Below, piece after piece: positions 48,370 through 56,869 of a stretch of DNA of 64,000 nt; positions within the stretch are counted from its first letter, which is position 1, and each line of letters starts with the position of its first letter. Origin of the DNA: CAZGKW01 sp964526295 (GTDB lineage: Bacteria > Planctomycetota > Phycisphaerae > FEN-1346); contig CAZGKW010000014.1 of assembly GCA_964526295.1 (NCBI GenBank), positions 30,288 through 94,287 on the forward strand, in the 5' to 3' direction. The notes under the pieces were generated by a model that was not told the DNA's origin, made no database searches, and saw nothing but the letters and a program-made list of their open reading frames with translations. The position numbers and the translations under genes are program-made.

Positions 48370-49263
48370 ATGAGACGGCCTATCGGCATTTTCGACTCCG
48401 GCCTGGGCGGACTGACGGTCGTCCGGGCCATCCGCCGACGTCTCCCCACCGAGCCGATCGTCTATTTCGGCGATACGGCCCGCGTGCCCTACGGCATCAA
48501 GAGCGGCGAGACCGTGTCCCGCTTCGCCGTCGAGGACGCCGCGTTCCTGGGCCGGTGGGACCCGAAGTTCCTGGTGGTGGCGTGCAACACGGCGAGCGCG
48601 GCAGCGATGCCCGCCCTGGCCGAGCGGTTCGACCTGCCCCTCTGCGGGGTCATCGAGCCGGGGGCCCGCGGCGCGGTCGAGGCGGCCGACCGGCGGCCGG
48701 TGGGCGTCATCGCCACCGAGGCCACCATCGCCAGCGGCGCCTACCGCGACGCCATCCGCCGGGTCGACCCGTCGGCCCTCATCGTCGAACGGGCGTGTCC
48801 GCTCCTCGTGCCCCTGGTGGAGGAGGGCCGGCCGCAGGAGGACCCCATCGTCCGGGCCGTGTTGCGCGAGTACCTCGACCCGCTGCGGGAGGCGGGTGTC
48901 GGGGCGGTGGTGCTGGGGTGCACGCACTACCCGCTGCTGGCCGGGGCCATCGGCGAGGTCCTCGGCCCAGGTGTGGCGCTGGTGGATTCGGCCGAGGCCG
49001 TGGCCGACGAGGTGGCCCGCCGGCTGGCCGAGGAAGGCCTGGTGGAGCCGGGCGGCGAACGCACCGCCGTCCGCTGCTTCGTCAGCGACAACCCCGACCG
49101 GTTCCGGGCCGTCGGCCGGCGGTTCATGGGCGAGCCGATCGACGTCGTCACGTTCGTCCCGCCGGAGGTGTTCTTTGGGCCGCCCGAGGCCGCGGGCCGC
49201 GGACGAGAGGCCGAGGCGGTCCATGCGGGTCGTCCCGGCGCCCCCGTGGAGGAAGACGCGTGA
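48370..49263 (+). CDS. murI: Glutamate racemase
   Basis: 297 residues from MRRPIGIFDSGLGGLT; the start is supported by a downstream position relative to the promoter. The catalytic Cys residues are in VACNTASAAAM and VLGCTHYPLLAGA, with the DSGLGG and GDTARVPYG motifs near the N-terminus. A C-terminal extension of about 35 residues (PEAAGRGREAEAV) is not in typical MurI. It makes D-glutamate for peptidoglycan, supporting a cell wall in this organism. The TGA overlaps the GTG of the next lipoprotein by four bases. Confidence 0.94.
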   Translation: MRRPIGIFDSGLGGLTVVRAIRRRLPTEPIVYFGDTARVPYGIKSGETVSRFAVEDAAFLGRWDPKFLVVACNTASAAAMPALAERFDLPLCGVIEPGARGAVEAADRRPVGVIATEATIASGAYRDAIRRVDPSALIVERACPLLVPLVEEGRPQEDPIVRAVLREYLDPLREAGVGAVVLGCTHYPLLAGAIGEVLGPGVALVDSAEAVADEVARRLAEEGLVEPGGERTAVRCFVSDNPDRFRAVGRRFMGEPIDVVTFVPPEVFFGPPEAAGRGREAEAVHAGRPGAPVEEDA

Positions 49264-49994
49264 CCCGAACGTTCCTCTTGGTCGCTTTGCTCATCGGTGC
49301 GGTGGCTGCCGGCTGCGGCCAGTCGCTGGGCACGCGGGTCCGTCAGCTCGAGAGCGAGGACCCCGGCGTTCGCCGCGGGGCCGCCCTCGCCGTCGGGAAC
49401 CATCGGGGGGCCGACAAGTACCCGAAGGTCGTCGAACTGATGTGCTTGGTGGCCAAGAGCGACCCGGAGCGGACCGTCCGGGCGGCGGGGGCCGACGCCC
49501 TGGCAGAGCTCGACGGCGAACCGGTGGTCCAGACGCTCGCCGACATCCTCCGCCAGGACAAGAGCCCGTTCGTTCGTACCCACGCGGCCCATGCCCTGGG
49601 GCAGCACGAGGGGACGCCGGCGGTCATCGACCCGCTGGCCCAGGCCCTGCGGACCGACCCGGACGTCGACGTCCGCATCGCCGCGGCCGAATCGCTGCGC
49701 GGATTCAAGGAGCCCGCTGCGGCCGAGGCCCTCGCCGACGGCGTCGCCGACACCGACGTCGCCGTCTCCTACAAGTCCTGGGAGCACCTGCGGTACATGA
49801 CCGGCCAGGACCTGCCGCGGGAGACCGGGCCGTGGAAGGAGTTCCTCGCGTCCGCCGAGAAACCGTTCAAGAAGTACGGCTGGCCGCCCCGGATGCCGAG
49901 GGGCAGGGACCAACGGCCGTTCATCCGCGAGGGGGTGGGCGATTCGCTGAAACGGGCGTTCGGCAAGGATGTCTACGAGCAGGAGCTGGAGTAG
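49260..49994 (+). CDS. HEAT-repeat lipoprotein
   Basis: 244 residues with a GTG start overlapping the murI stop (GTGA). The signal sequence VTRTFLLVALLIGAVAAGC ends in lipobox VAAGC. At least four HEAT-type repeats follow from about residue 25 to 175: SEDPGVRRGAALAVGNH, DPERTVRAAGADALAELD, DKSPFVRTHAAHALGQHE and DPDVDVRIAAAESLRGFK. The last 60 residues (YKSWEHLRYMTGQDLPRE) form a separate domain. HEAT arrays bind other proteins. The pairing with murI suggests a cell-wall-related scaffold on the outer membrane, which is inference. Confidence 0.85.
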   Translation: MTRTFLLVALLIGAVAAGCGQSLGTRVRQLESEDPGVRRGAALAVGNHRGADKYPKVVELMCLVAKSDPERTVRAAGADALAELDGEPVVQTLADILRQDKSPFVRTHAAHALGQHEGTPAVIDPLAQALRTDPDVDVRIAAAESLRGFKEPAAAEALADGVADTDVAVSYKSWEHLRYMTGQDLPRETGPWKEFLASAEKPFKKYGWPPRMPRGRDQRPFIREGVGDSLKRAFGKDVYEQELE

Positions 49995-50032
49995 CCCCCC
50001 GCGCCCGCTCCGATTGCCTGCCTGGAGACCCC

Positions 50033-50980
50033 ATGAAGGCCTGCGTCTTCGACGGCCGCCGTGTCCGCGTCGATCCCGCTTACCCCGAGCCGGAACCCGG
50101 CCCGGGAGAGGTGGTCGTCGAGGTCCGCGCCGCGGGCGTCTGCCGGACCGACCTGGAGCTCCTCCGAGGCTACATGGGCTTCACCGGCGTGCCGGGCCAC
50201 GAGTTCGTCGGGACCGCCCGCTCGGGCGAGCACGCCGCGCGGCGCGTCGTCGGCGGGATCAACTGCCCCTGCGGCGAGTGCGACCTCTGCCGCCAGGGCC
50301 TGCCGACCCACTGCCGCGACCGGACGGTCCTGGGGATCCAGGGCCGGGACGGGGCGTTCGCCGAGCGCCTGGCCCTGCCGGAGACGAACCTCGTGCCGGT
50401 GCCCGACGAGGTGCCGGACGAGGCGGCCGTCTTCGCCGAGCCGCTGGCGGCGGCGATCCAGGTGACCCGCCAGGTCGAGATCGAGGCCGGCCAGGGAGCG
50501 GTCGTGCTGGGCGACGGGCGGCTGGGGCTGCTCGTCGCGCAGGTCCTGAAGGCCGCCGGGGCCGAGACGCACGTCGTCGGCAAGCACCCCGAGAAGCTCG
50601 GCCTCGCCCGGGAGCTCGGCATCGAGGCCGTCGCTGCCGCCGACGTCCGGCCGATGCAGGACGTGCCGCTCGTGGTCGAATGCACCGGCTCGACGGAGGG
50701 GCTGGCGATGGCGATGGAGCTGGTCCGGCCGCGGGGAACGATCGTCCTCAAGAGCACCGTGGCCGACGAAACCGGGCCGAGCCTGACGCCGGTCGTCGTC
50801 GACGAGGTGACCGTCGTCGGGTCGCGGTGCGGGCCGATGGGCCCGGCCGTCGCAATGCTCGCCGGAGGCGAGGTGAGCGTCGAGCGGCTGGTGACGGCGT
50901 CGTACTCGCTGGACGACGCGCCGGCGGCCCTCGATGCGGCCACCGCACCGACCGCCATCAAGGTCCTCCTCCGGCCGTAG
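50033..50980 (+). CDS. Zinc-dependent alcohol dehydrogenase-like oxidoreductase
   Basis: 315 residues, about 30 shorter than the usual 340-350. The start has CTGGAG upstream. The GroES-like domain has AAGVCRTDLELL with the catalytic-zinc Cys and GHEFVGTA with its His-Glu pair. The structural zinc loop is CPCGECDLCRQGLPTHC. The Rossmann domain has GQGAVVLGDGRLGLLVAQVLKAAGA, with a G-D-G-x-L-G instead of the usual G-x-G-x-x-G. TGSTEGLAMAMELVRPRGTIVLKST follows. It would oxidise alcohols or reduce aldehydes with NAD(P). The substrate is not known. It starts 38 bases after the HEAT lipoprotein gene and ends 19 bases before queC. Confidence 0.9.
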   Translation: MKACVFDGRRVRVDPAYPEPEPGPGEVVVEVRAAGVCRTDLELLRGYMGFTGVPGHEFVGTARSGEHAARRVVGGINCPCGECDLCRQGLPTHCRDRTVLGIQGRDGAFAERLALPETNLVPVPDEVPDEAAVFAEPLAAAIQVTRQVEIEAGQGAVVLGDGRLGLLVAQVLKAAGAETHVVGKHPEKLGLARELGIEAVAAADVRPMQDVPLVVECTGSTEGLAMAMELVRPRGTIVLKSTVADETGPSLTPVVVDEVTVVGSRCGPMGPAVAMLAGGEVSVERLVTASYSLDDAPAALDAATAPTAIKVLLRP

Positions 50981-50999
50981 GATTCCCGGGGCCTCTCGG

Positions 51000-51674
51000 A
51001 TGGCTGAAAGGAAGCCGTTGACCGTGGCGCTCGTGAGCGGCGGGATGGACTCCTGCGTCGCTTTGGCGTGGGCCGCCGCCCGGTACCGCACGGCGATGCT
51101 CCACGTCCGCTACGGCCAGCGGACCGCGGCGAAGGAACGGGCGTGCTTCGACCGGCTCGTCGACCATTTCCGGCCCGAAGCGCACCTGGCGGTCGATGCG
51201 GCGTACTTGGGCCGGACCGGCGGGAGCAGCCTCACCGATCCGCAAGCCGAGGTTCCCGAGGACGACACGCCCGGCGAGGTCCCGAGCACCTACGTTCCGT
51301 TCCGCAACGCCAACTTCCTGGCCATCGCGACGGCTTGGGCCGAGACGATCGGCGCGTCGCGGATCGTCATCGGGGCCGTCGAGCAGGACGCCCCCGGCTA
51401 CCCGGACTGCCGGCCCGAGTTCTACGAGGCGGCCGAGCGGCTCATCGAGCTGGGGACGCGGCCCGAGACGCACATCACGATCGAGACGCCCGTCATCGGC
51501 CTCTCGAAGGCCGAGGTGGTCCGCCTGGGGAGCGAGCTCGGGGCCCCGCTGGAGCTGACCTGGTCGTGCTACCGGAGCGTCGAATCGCCGTGCGGGGCGT
51601 GCGCGAGCTGCCGCCGGCGGGCGGAGGCGTTCGCCGAGGCGGGCTTGGCCGACCCGCTCCTCGAACGAGGCTGA
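51000..51674 (+). CDS. queC: 7-cyano-7-deazaguanine synthase (QueC)
   Basis: 224 residues from MAERKPLTVALVSGGMDSC, with AGGATTC-type sequence upstream; the longer frame crosses the previous gene. The PP-loop SGGMDSCVAL binds ATP. STYVPFRNANFLAIATAWAE follows the N-x-x-F/L-L-S/A pattern of the family. The C-terminal zinc site is SCYRSVESPCGACASCRRR, with C-x8-C-x2-C-x2-C spacing as expected for QueC. It converts carboxy-deazaguanine to preQ0 in queuosine synthesis. The other que genes are not in the window. Ends 60 bases before the leftward terminator at 51732. Confidence 0.94.
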   Translation: MAERKPLTVALVSGGMDSCVALAWAAARYRTAMLHVRYGQRTAAKERACFDRLVDHFRPEAHLAVDAAYLGRTGGSSLTDPQAEVPEDDTPGEVPSTYVPFRNANFLAIATAWAETIGASRIVIGAVEQDAPGYPDCRPEFYEAAERLIELGTRPETHITIETPVIGLSKAEVVRLGSELGAPLELTWSCYRSVESPCGACASCRRRAEAFAEAGLADPLLERG

Positions 51675-51731
51675 CCGCGCCGGGCCCGTGAGCTGACCGT
51701 GGCGGCGCTCCCCTTTCACGGGGCGCCAACG

Positions 51732-51760
51732 AAAAAGAGGCAGGGCCGTCGCCCTGCCTC
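51732..51760 (-). terminator. Intrinsic terminator of the ncRNA at 51735-51997
   Basis: Perfect 10-bp stem GAGGCAGGGC / GCCCTGCCTC with loop CGTC (in + strand order). On the reverse strand five T residues follow directly, so it ends leftward transcription. It cannot terminate queC well, since no T run follows on the plus strand. Confidence 0.8.
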
Positions 51761-51997
51761 TCGTAGGCGCAGACACTTCGCGATGGGCCCATCGCGCGAG
51801 GCTTATCGTCCGTCACGCACAGGCCATGGCCGTCTGAAACGGTGCGCACCGACTTGCTTTCGGGAGGGCCCGCGTCCCGCTCGCAGGTTTCGGAGGTCCG
51901 GCGCGGCCCGGCGCCCGAGTTCGTTTCCTGGGCCACCGGCCGCACCGCCCGCCGATGCGTTGGGTGGTTTCGCGAGAGCTTTTCCTGGGCCCTCCAC
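51735..51997 (-). ncRNA. Putative structured RNA of about 260 nt, no family recognised
   Basis: A reverse-strand unit with its own promoter (52003-52030) and intrinsic terminator. The RNA would start with GGAGGGCCC (51995-51987), which is perfectly complementary to GGGCCCTCC at 51871-51863; next to it CTCGC and GCGAG can pair inside the helix. Further hairpins include GCGATGGGCCCATCGC, a 16-base palindrome, and a CGCAC/GTGCG stem. Open frames across it are Arg/Pro-rich and end at random. RNase P, tmRNA, SRP and 6S signatures were looked for and not found. It lies between queC and the AsmA-like gene on the opposite strand, so it is not the leader of either. Confidence 0.5.
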
Positions 51998-52002
51998 AGG
52001 GA

Positions 52003-52030
52003 ACTATAATCGACTTTCGCGGAAAGTCAA
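52003..52030 (-). promoter_or_regulatory. Promoter of the ncRNA, with a perfect palindrome over the -35 and spacer
   Basis: Reverse strand TTGACT (52030-52025), 16-base spacer, TATAGT (52008-52003). The 17-base palindrome GACTTTCCGCGAAAGTC spans the -35 and spacer, a good position for a dimeric repressor. On the plus strand the same block contains TATAAT, but no partner -35 is clear. Confidence 0.65.
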
Positions 52031-52072
52031 ACGGGTCTCGCTCTTGTTTTGCGGGGCTGTCGGCCGCGCCGC

Positions 52073-55000
52073 TCAGTCGTCGTCCGGCTTCTTGAAGATG
52101 TCCTTGAAGAAGTCGCGGAGCTCTTCACGCGGCTTCTTCTCTTCGGGCCCCTCCTGCTCGGGCTTCTTCTCCTCCGGCGGGGGCCCCTTGGGCGGTTCGG
52201 GGGGCGGTTGCTCCGGCGCCTTCTCCTCGGGCGGCGGGTCCCCCTCCTTCGGTTTCTTAAAGAGGTCTTTAAGCTTCTCACCGATGTCCTTGAGCGGGCG
52301 GCCGTTCTCGCCCTCGCCGCCCCCGGGTCGGAGGATGTCGGTGAACGATTTCAGCACCGCCTCGCCCAGCCGCTTCTCGTCCAGGCGCGGCGACGTGACC
52401 GTCCCGGTGAGCGGCACGCGGACCAGCTTGTCCGTCAGAAGGAACCGCCGGTCGGCCTTGACGCCGAACCTCTCCAGCAGGCCCTCCGTCAGGGGCATCG
52501 TGACCATGACGTTCATCGCGCCGTCGGCGGCCCGGACGGTCCCGTCGACGCGGAGCTTCAGGCCGCCCTGGAGCGTCACGGCCTGCTCGTCGAGGTAGAT
52601 GAGGCCCTGCTTCAGCTGGACGTGGACCGGGCCGAGCGTCTGGGGCTTGATCTCCTCCTTCGCCCCGAGCCACTTCGCCAGGAACGCGAACGGCCCGCCG
52701 AACGTCGTCTGGAAATCGGCGACGCTGAAGACGCCGTCGAAGCTGGCCGTCTCGAGCATATTCTCGCCCATCGGAATATCGGCCCTATTGATCGTCATCG
52801 ACAGCCGCCCGCGCGGCGAGACGCTCGACCCCAGCAGCGGGCTCAGGTACGCGAGCATCTCCCGGGCCAGCTCGCCCGTAAGCTGGACCTCCCGGGCGAA
52901 CTCGACGGGGTCCTCGACGCGGAACCGGGCCTCCTCGCCCTTCAGGTCCATCTCGCCGTCCAGCGTCACGGTGCCCTCGTTGACGGCCAGCGTCCCGAAT
53001 TGGTTCCGGTCGGCGGTCCGGGTGACCTTCCCCTCGCCCATCGTCCACCGGATTTGCTGGTTCTCGCCCTCGGCCCGCACGCCCCGGAAGGTCAGCCTGG
53101 CCACCTGGATGACGCCCTCGCTGTCGAGACGGCGGACCATCTGGTTCCACGTCCCGGCCTCCATGTTCACCGGCCCCTTCGCCGCCGCCGTCAGGCGGTA
53201 CGGCCCCGCCATCTCCATGTCCGGCGGCAGGGCCGTGCCGAGCGCCCGCCGCATCCGGGCCCCGTCGAAGTCGAGCTCGACGTCTCCCTCGATGTCCAGG
53301 AGGTCGCCTCGCGGCGTCATCGCCGCATGCACCTTGCCCGACGCCAGCTTCCCCTGGATGCCGTCCAGCCTGAGGTCGACCGTCTGCGTCTCGAGCAGGT
53401 AGACCGCGTGGACCGGCACGACCAGCTTGTCCTCGACGACCGTCGTGCCGGTGTCGGGCAGATGGACGTCGAGGTTCGCCAAGTCGAGCGTGCCGTCGGC
53501 CTCGACGCGTCGGCTGCGGGTGGCGACGGAGCCGTCGAACGCCGCCGTCCCGGCCAGCCGCGACCCCGCCGCCACCACGCCAACCGATTCGAGCAGCCCC
53601 GAGAGCTTGGCCAGGTCGAAGCGGGCCTCGGCCTTGCCGTCGGCCGTCAGGGCGCCGGCCTTGGCGGCGCCGGTGGTCGCCCTGCCGTCGGCCTGCACGT
53701 GGATGCCGTGACCTTCCACCTGGAACTTCCTGACGAGGACCTCTCGTGCCTGGCCGCGGGCGGTCGTGTCGAGGTCGGCGGTGACGTCGACGTCCTGGAC
53801 GGACGTGGCCCGTCCCGGGGCGGTGCCGCCGGCCGAGGGCTGGACGTAGGCCAGGTCGGTCGTGCGGGCCCGGAGCCCGGCGGTGAGCTTCCCGGTCGGC
53901 TTGCCCTGGGCCGACGCCTGGAGGTGCCACGTGCCGTCCAGGCCGACCGCCTGGTCGCGACCGGTCCGTCCGAGGTAACCGGCGATCTGGGAGGAGAGCT
54001 TGCCCAGGCTGCCCGAGCCGGTCGCGTCGACGTCGATCGTCCATTCGGGGCTGGTGCGGCGAATCGCGGCCGTGCCGCTCAGGGTGCCGGCTGCGGCCTC
54101 GACCTCGACGGGCTTGGCGAGGACGGCCTTGAGGGCCTTGGCCTGGTCGAACGCGAGGTCGGCGTGGGCGGCGAACGTGGCCCGCGGCTCCTGCCAGGTG
54201 CTCCCCTCGCCGAACGCCAGGGCCAGGTCGGTCGCCTCGGCCGACGCGTCCAGGCGGACGCTTTCGCCCCAGGTGCCGCTCGTCTTAACGTTGGCCACGA
54301 GATCGCCGCTCGCGCCGAACTCGCCGAGGTCGACGAACTGACTGACCTCCTGCATGGCCTCGTCGAGGTGGAGCTCGGCCTGGAGGGCGAGCGCGTCGAG
54401 GCGGCCGCTGCCCTGGACCCGGCCGAACACGCTCGTCGCCGTCATCTGCCTCAGGTTCAGCCCCTGCCGGTCCGTGACGACGTCGGCCTCGACGTTGATC
54501 GGCGCCAGCGCGATCTGCTTTTCGCCGCGCCGGCCGGCCACGTCTTTCACGTCGGCGGCAAAGGCGATGGCGTTGACCTCCGTGCCGGGCTTGACGGCCA
54601 GGTTGGCCGTCAGTTGTCCGCCGGTAAGCTGGACGTCCTCGTGGAGGCCGATCGTGTTCGGGAACATCCGCGACACGGCCGCGAGATCGGCATTGACGAC
54701 GGCGGTGGCTTCGCCGACATCCCCCGCGGCGGTCCCCTGGGGCGCCCTCTGGGCGAGCAGCGCCCCCAGGTCGAACGTTCCTTTCGCCCGGGCCGTCGCG
54801 ACCGGCGTCGTCAGGTCCAGCGACCGGACGGTGACGGCCTCGCCGGCCAGCTCCAGGTCGGCCGTCAGGTCGAGCGTCTTCAACTCGGGCCGGTCGCCGT
54901 TCAGGGCGTCGCCCGTCGCCCAGACGTCCGTTCCGGTCCACCGGGTGGTGACGGCGGTGCGGCCGGAGCGGTCGCGTTTGACGTCGGCGTTGCCGGCCAG

Positions 55001-55780
55001 CACGCCGCCGCCCTTGACGTCGACGTCGAGGGCCGCGAGGACCCCCAGGACGGCCGAGACGGGCACCTCCCGGGCCTTGAGGGTGGCGTCGAGGCCGATG
55101 GCCTCGGGGCCCTGCCAGTCGGACGACAGGCCGCGGATCGTCCCGCTCGCGGTGCCGGTGCCGGTCTTCGCCCCGTGGCGGATGGCGAAGGCGGCGTCGA
55201 AGGTGTCGGCCGCCTCGCCGGTCTTGAAGGTGGCCTCCTTGATGTGGACGGTGGCGTCGGTCGCGTGGAGGTCGAAGCCGGTGATCGTGACCTCGAGGGG
55301 CAGGGGCCCGGGCGGCACGCCCGCGGCGGGCTCCTCCGGCCGGTCCTCGGCGGCCGTCCGGGACGGGGCCTCTCCGAGACGGCGGAGGTTCTCGACCCGC
55401 CCGGCGCCGTTCGCCAGGCGAACTCGCCCCAGGCGGCCGGGGCCGATGGCCAAGCTGGCCAGGCCCTGCTCCAGGGTGCAGTTGAGGCCGCTCAGGGCCT
55501 CCTCGCCGTCGGCCGTCTCGACCGAGAGGCCGTCGACGCGCTGCGAGCCGAACCAGGACAGGCTCAGCCCCTCGGCCGAGACGCGGCCCCCGACCAGCGT
55601 GCCGACGTGGCTGAAGATCCGCGTGCGGGCCGGCCCGGTGCTGAGGATCGTCGGCCCGAGGGCGACGATGGCCACGAGGACGAGCACGATGGCCGCGATC
55701 ACGTACCGCTTGCGTCGACCCTTCGGTTTGGCGGCCCCGCCGCCTCCCGCGTTCGGGCTTCGGGGTGTGTGCTGGCTCAT
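52073..55780 (-). CDS. Large AsmA-like membrane-anchored protein
   Basis: 1235 residues from MSQHTPRSPNAGGGG; a start ten codons earlier at 55810 has no RBS. After a basic cytoplasmic N-terminus one helix (residues about 24-46, RYVIAAIVLVLVAIVALGPT) anchors it. The region after the helix, FSHVGTLVGGRVSAEGLSLSWFGSQ, matches the AsmA N-terminal signature. Then about 1000 residues of beta-strand repeats (GRVQGSGRLDALALQAELHLDEA and similar) suggest a long beta-taco lipid or glycan bridge. The last 60 residues are Pro/Glu/Lys-rich. Family knowledge: AsmA/TamB-like proteins carry phospholipids between membranes. It is single-gene on its strand and divergent from the UVR-motif gene. Confidence 0.8.
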   Translation of the reverse strand: MSQHTPRSPNAGGGGAAKPKGRRKRYVIAAIVLVLVAIVALGPTILSTGPARTRIFSHVGTLVGGRVSAEGLSLSWFGSQRVDGLSVETADGEEALSGLNCTLEQGLASLAIGPGRLGRVRLANGAGRVENLRRLGEAPSRTAAEDRPEEPAAGVPPGPLPLEVTITGFDLHATDATVHIKEATFKTGEAADTFDAAFAIRHGAKTGTGTASGTIRGLSSDWQGPEAIGLDATLKAREVPVSAVLGVLAALDVDVKGGGVLAGNADVKRDRSGRTAVTTRWTGTDVWATGDALNGDRPELKTLDLTADLELAGEAVTVRSLDLTTPVATARAKGTFDLGALLAQRAPQGTAAGDVGEATAVVNADLAAVSRMFPNTIGLHEDVQLTGGQLTANLAVKPGTEVNAIAFAADVKDVAGRRGEKQIALAPINVEADVVTDRQGLNLRQMTATSVFGRVQGSGRLDALALQAELHLDEAMQEVSQFVDLGEFGASGDLVANVKTSGTWGESVRLDASAEATDLALAFGEGSTWQEPRATFAAHADLAFDQAKALKAVLAKPVEVEAAAGTLSGTAAIRRTSPEWTIDVDATGSGSLGKLSSQIAGYLGRTGRDQAVGLDGTWHLQASAQGKPTGKLTAGLRARTTDLAYVQPSAGGTAPGRATSVQDVDVTADLDTTARGQAREVLVRKFQVEGHGIHVQADGRATTGAAKAGALTADGKAEARFDLAKLSGLLESVGVVAAGSRLAGTAAFDGSVATRSRRVEADGTLDLANLDVHLPDTGTTVVEDKLVVPVHAVYLLETQTVDLRLDGIQGKLASGKVHAAMTPRGDLLDIEGDVELDFDGARMRRALGTALPPDMEMAGPYRLTAAAKGPVNMEAGTWNQMVRRLDSEGVIQVARLTFRGVRAEGENQQIRWTMGEGKVTRTADRNQFGTLAVNEGTVTLDGEMDLKGEEARFRVEDPVEFAREVQLTGELAREMLAYLSPLLGSSVSPRGRLSMTINRADIPMGENMLETASFDGVFSVADFQTTFGGPFAFLAKWLGAKEEIKPQTLGPVHVQLKQGLIYLDEQAVTLQGGLKLRVDGTVRAADGAMNVMVTMPLTEGLLERFGVKADRRFLLTDKLVRVPLTGTVTSPRLDEKRLGEAVLKSFTDILRPGGGEGENGRPLKDIGEKLKDLFKKPKEGDPPPEEKAPEQPPPEPPKGPPPEEKKPEQEGPEEKKPREELRDFFKDIFKKPDDD

Positions 55781-56037
55781 GGTCCGACCCTTTCGTGTTC
55801 GCCTCGGCAACCGTCGGGCGTGTTTGCCAACTCAGACGACTTCGGCGGCCGATTGTTCGCGCCGCTTGCTCTTTGGGGCCCCCCTGTCGGAGCTGGCGCG
55901 GAGCGCCCCATGTCCCCTATGATACGCCGCCGGAGGCTTGCGGTCAGGTCAAATCGGAGCTACTATGACAGTGAGGGGGTGCAAGGCGTGAACCGGGTGT
56001 CCCGTCGATGCGCGGCGGCGGCGGGGGCAGGTGGACC

Positions 56038-56808
56038 ATGGCGGACGACCTGCGGCGATTCCTGGAGAAGTGGCCCTACGACCCGGACCAGCCCGTCCGG
56101 GTGGTCCGCGGCCGCGACGGCGCCCGGAAGCTCCAGCTCCGCCTCCCCCTGGGCGTCGAGCAGTACGAGTTGGACGGCCGGCCCGACGGCAAGACGCCCC
56201 GCGGGTTCACCTCGCTCCTGGCGTTCTGGGAGGGCCGCCTGAGGACCCATCGCCGCCGGCGCGGGTCCGACCGGGGGTTCTCCGTGCCCGCCCGGACGTG
56301 CCGCGACCTCCGCGACGAGTCACTTCTCTACTATTATCGCTACGTGCTCCTCTTTCAGCTCGGGGAGTACGGGCGGTGTGCCCGCGACACGGCCCGGAAC
56401 CTGCGGTGCCTCGACCTGATCGGCCGCTACGGCGAGACGGACGACGAGCGGAAGTCGCTGGAATCGTACCGGCCGTACATCGTGCGGATGAACCGGGCCA
56501 GCCGGGCCCTGCTGGCGATGCGCCGGAGCCAGTACGACATCGCCCTGGGCGAACTCCAGGCCGGGGCCCGGACGATCGCCGACCTCGACCCGGAGGACGG
56601 GACGGGTTTTCGGTTCGAGAAGAAACGCTCGATCGCGTTCCTGAAGCAGCTCGAGCGGGAGATCCGCCGGGCCCGGCCCCTGACGCCCCTGGAGCGGCTG
56701 GAGCGAAAACTGAAGCGGGCCGTCCGGCGCGAGAACTACGAGCTGGCCGCCCACCTGCGCGACCGCATCGAGAAGCTCCGCACGCGCACCGCCCGCTCGC
56801 AGGACTGA
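56038..56808 (+). CDS. UVR (UvrB/C) motif protein of unknown function
   Basis: 256 residues from MADDLRRFLEKWPYDPDQP, with GGTGG upstream. The first 200 residues form a helical and beta domain that I do not recognise (VRVVRGRDGARKLQLRLPLG, YYYRYVLLFQLGEYGRCARD). The C-terminal segment LERKLKRAVRRENYELAAHLRDRIEKL is a UVR motif, the helical hairpin by which UvrB and UvrC contact each other. Such motifs also occur in ClpC and McsA-type proteins. Function unknown: a DNA-repair adaptor or a stress adaptor. It lies divergent from the AsmA-like gene and converges with the secreted protein gene at 56870. Confidence 0.75.
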   Translation: MADDLRRFLEKWPYDPDQPVRVVRGRDGARKLQLRLPLGVEQYELDGRPDGKTPRGFTSLLAFWEGRLRTHRRRRGSDRGFSVPARTCRDLRDESLLYYYRYVLLFQLGEYGRCARDTARNLRCLDLIGRYGETDDERKSLESYRPYIVRMNRASRALLAMRRSQYDIALGELQAGARTIADLDPEDGTGFRFEKKRSIAFLKQLEREIRRARPLTPLERLERKLKRAVRRENYELAAHLRDRIEKLRTRTARSQD

Positions 56809-56869
56809 CCCCACGTCGTTCGAAACCGTGATCCGACCGCAGAGCACGGTCCCAACCCGGCGCCCGACC

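Noticed and set aside
51735..51997. Small protein encoded by the ncRNA region
   Set aside because: The open frames need GTG starts, are Arg/Pro/Gly-rich and have no RBS; the pairing pattern is a better explanation.
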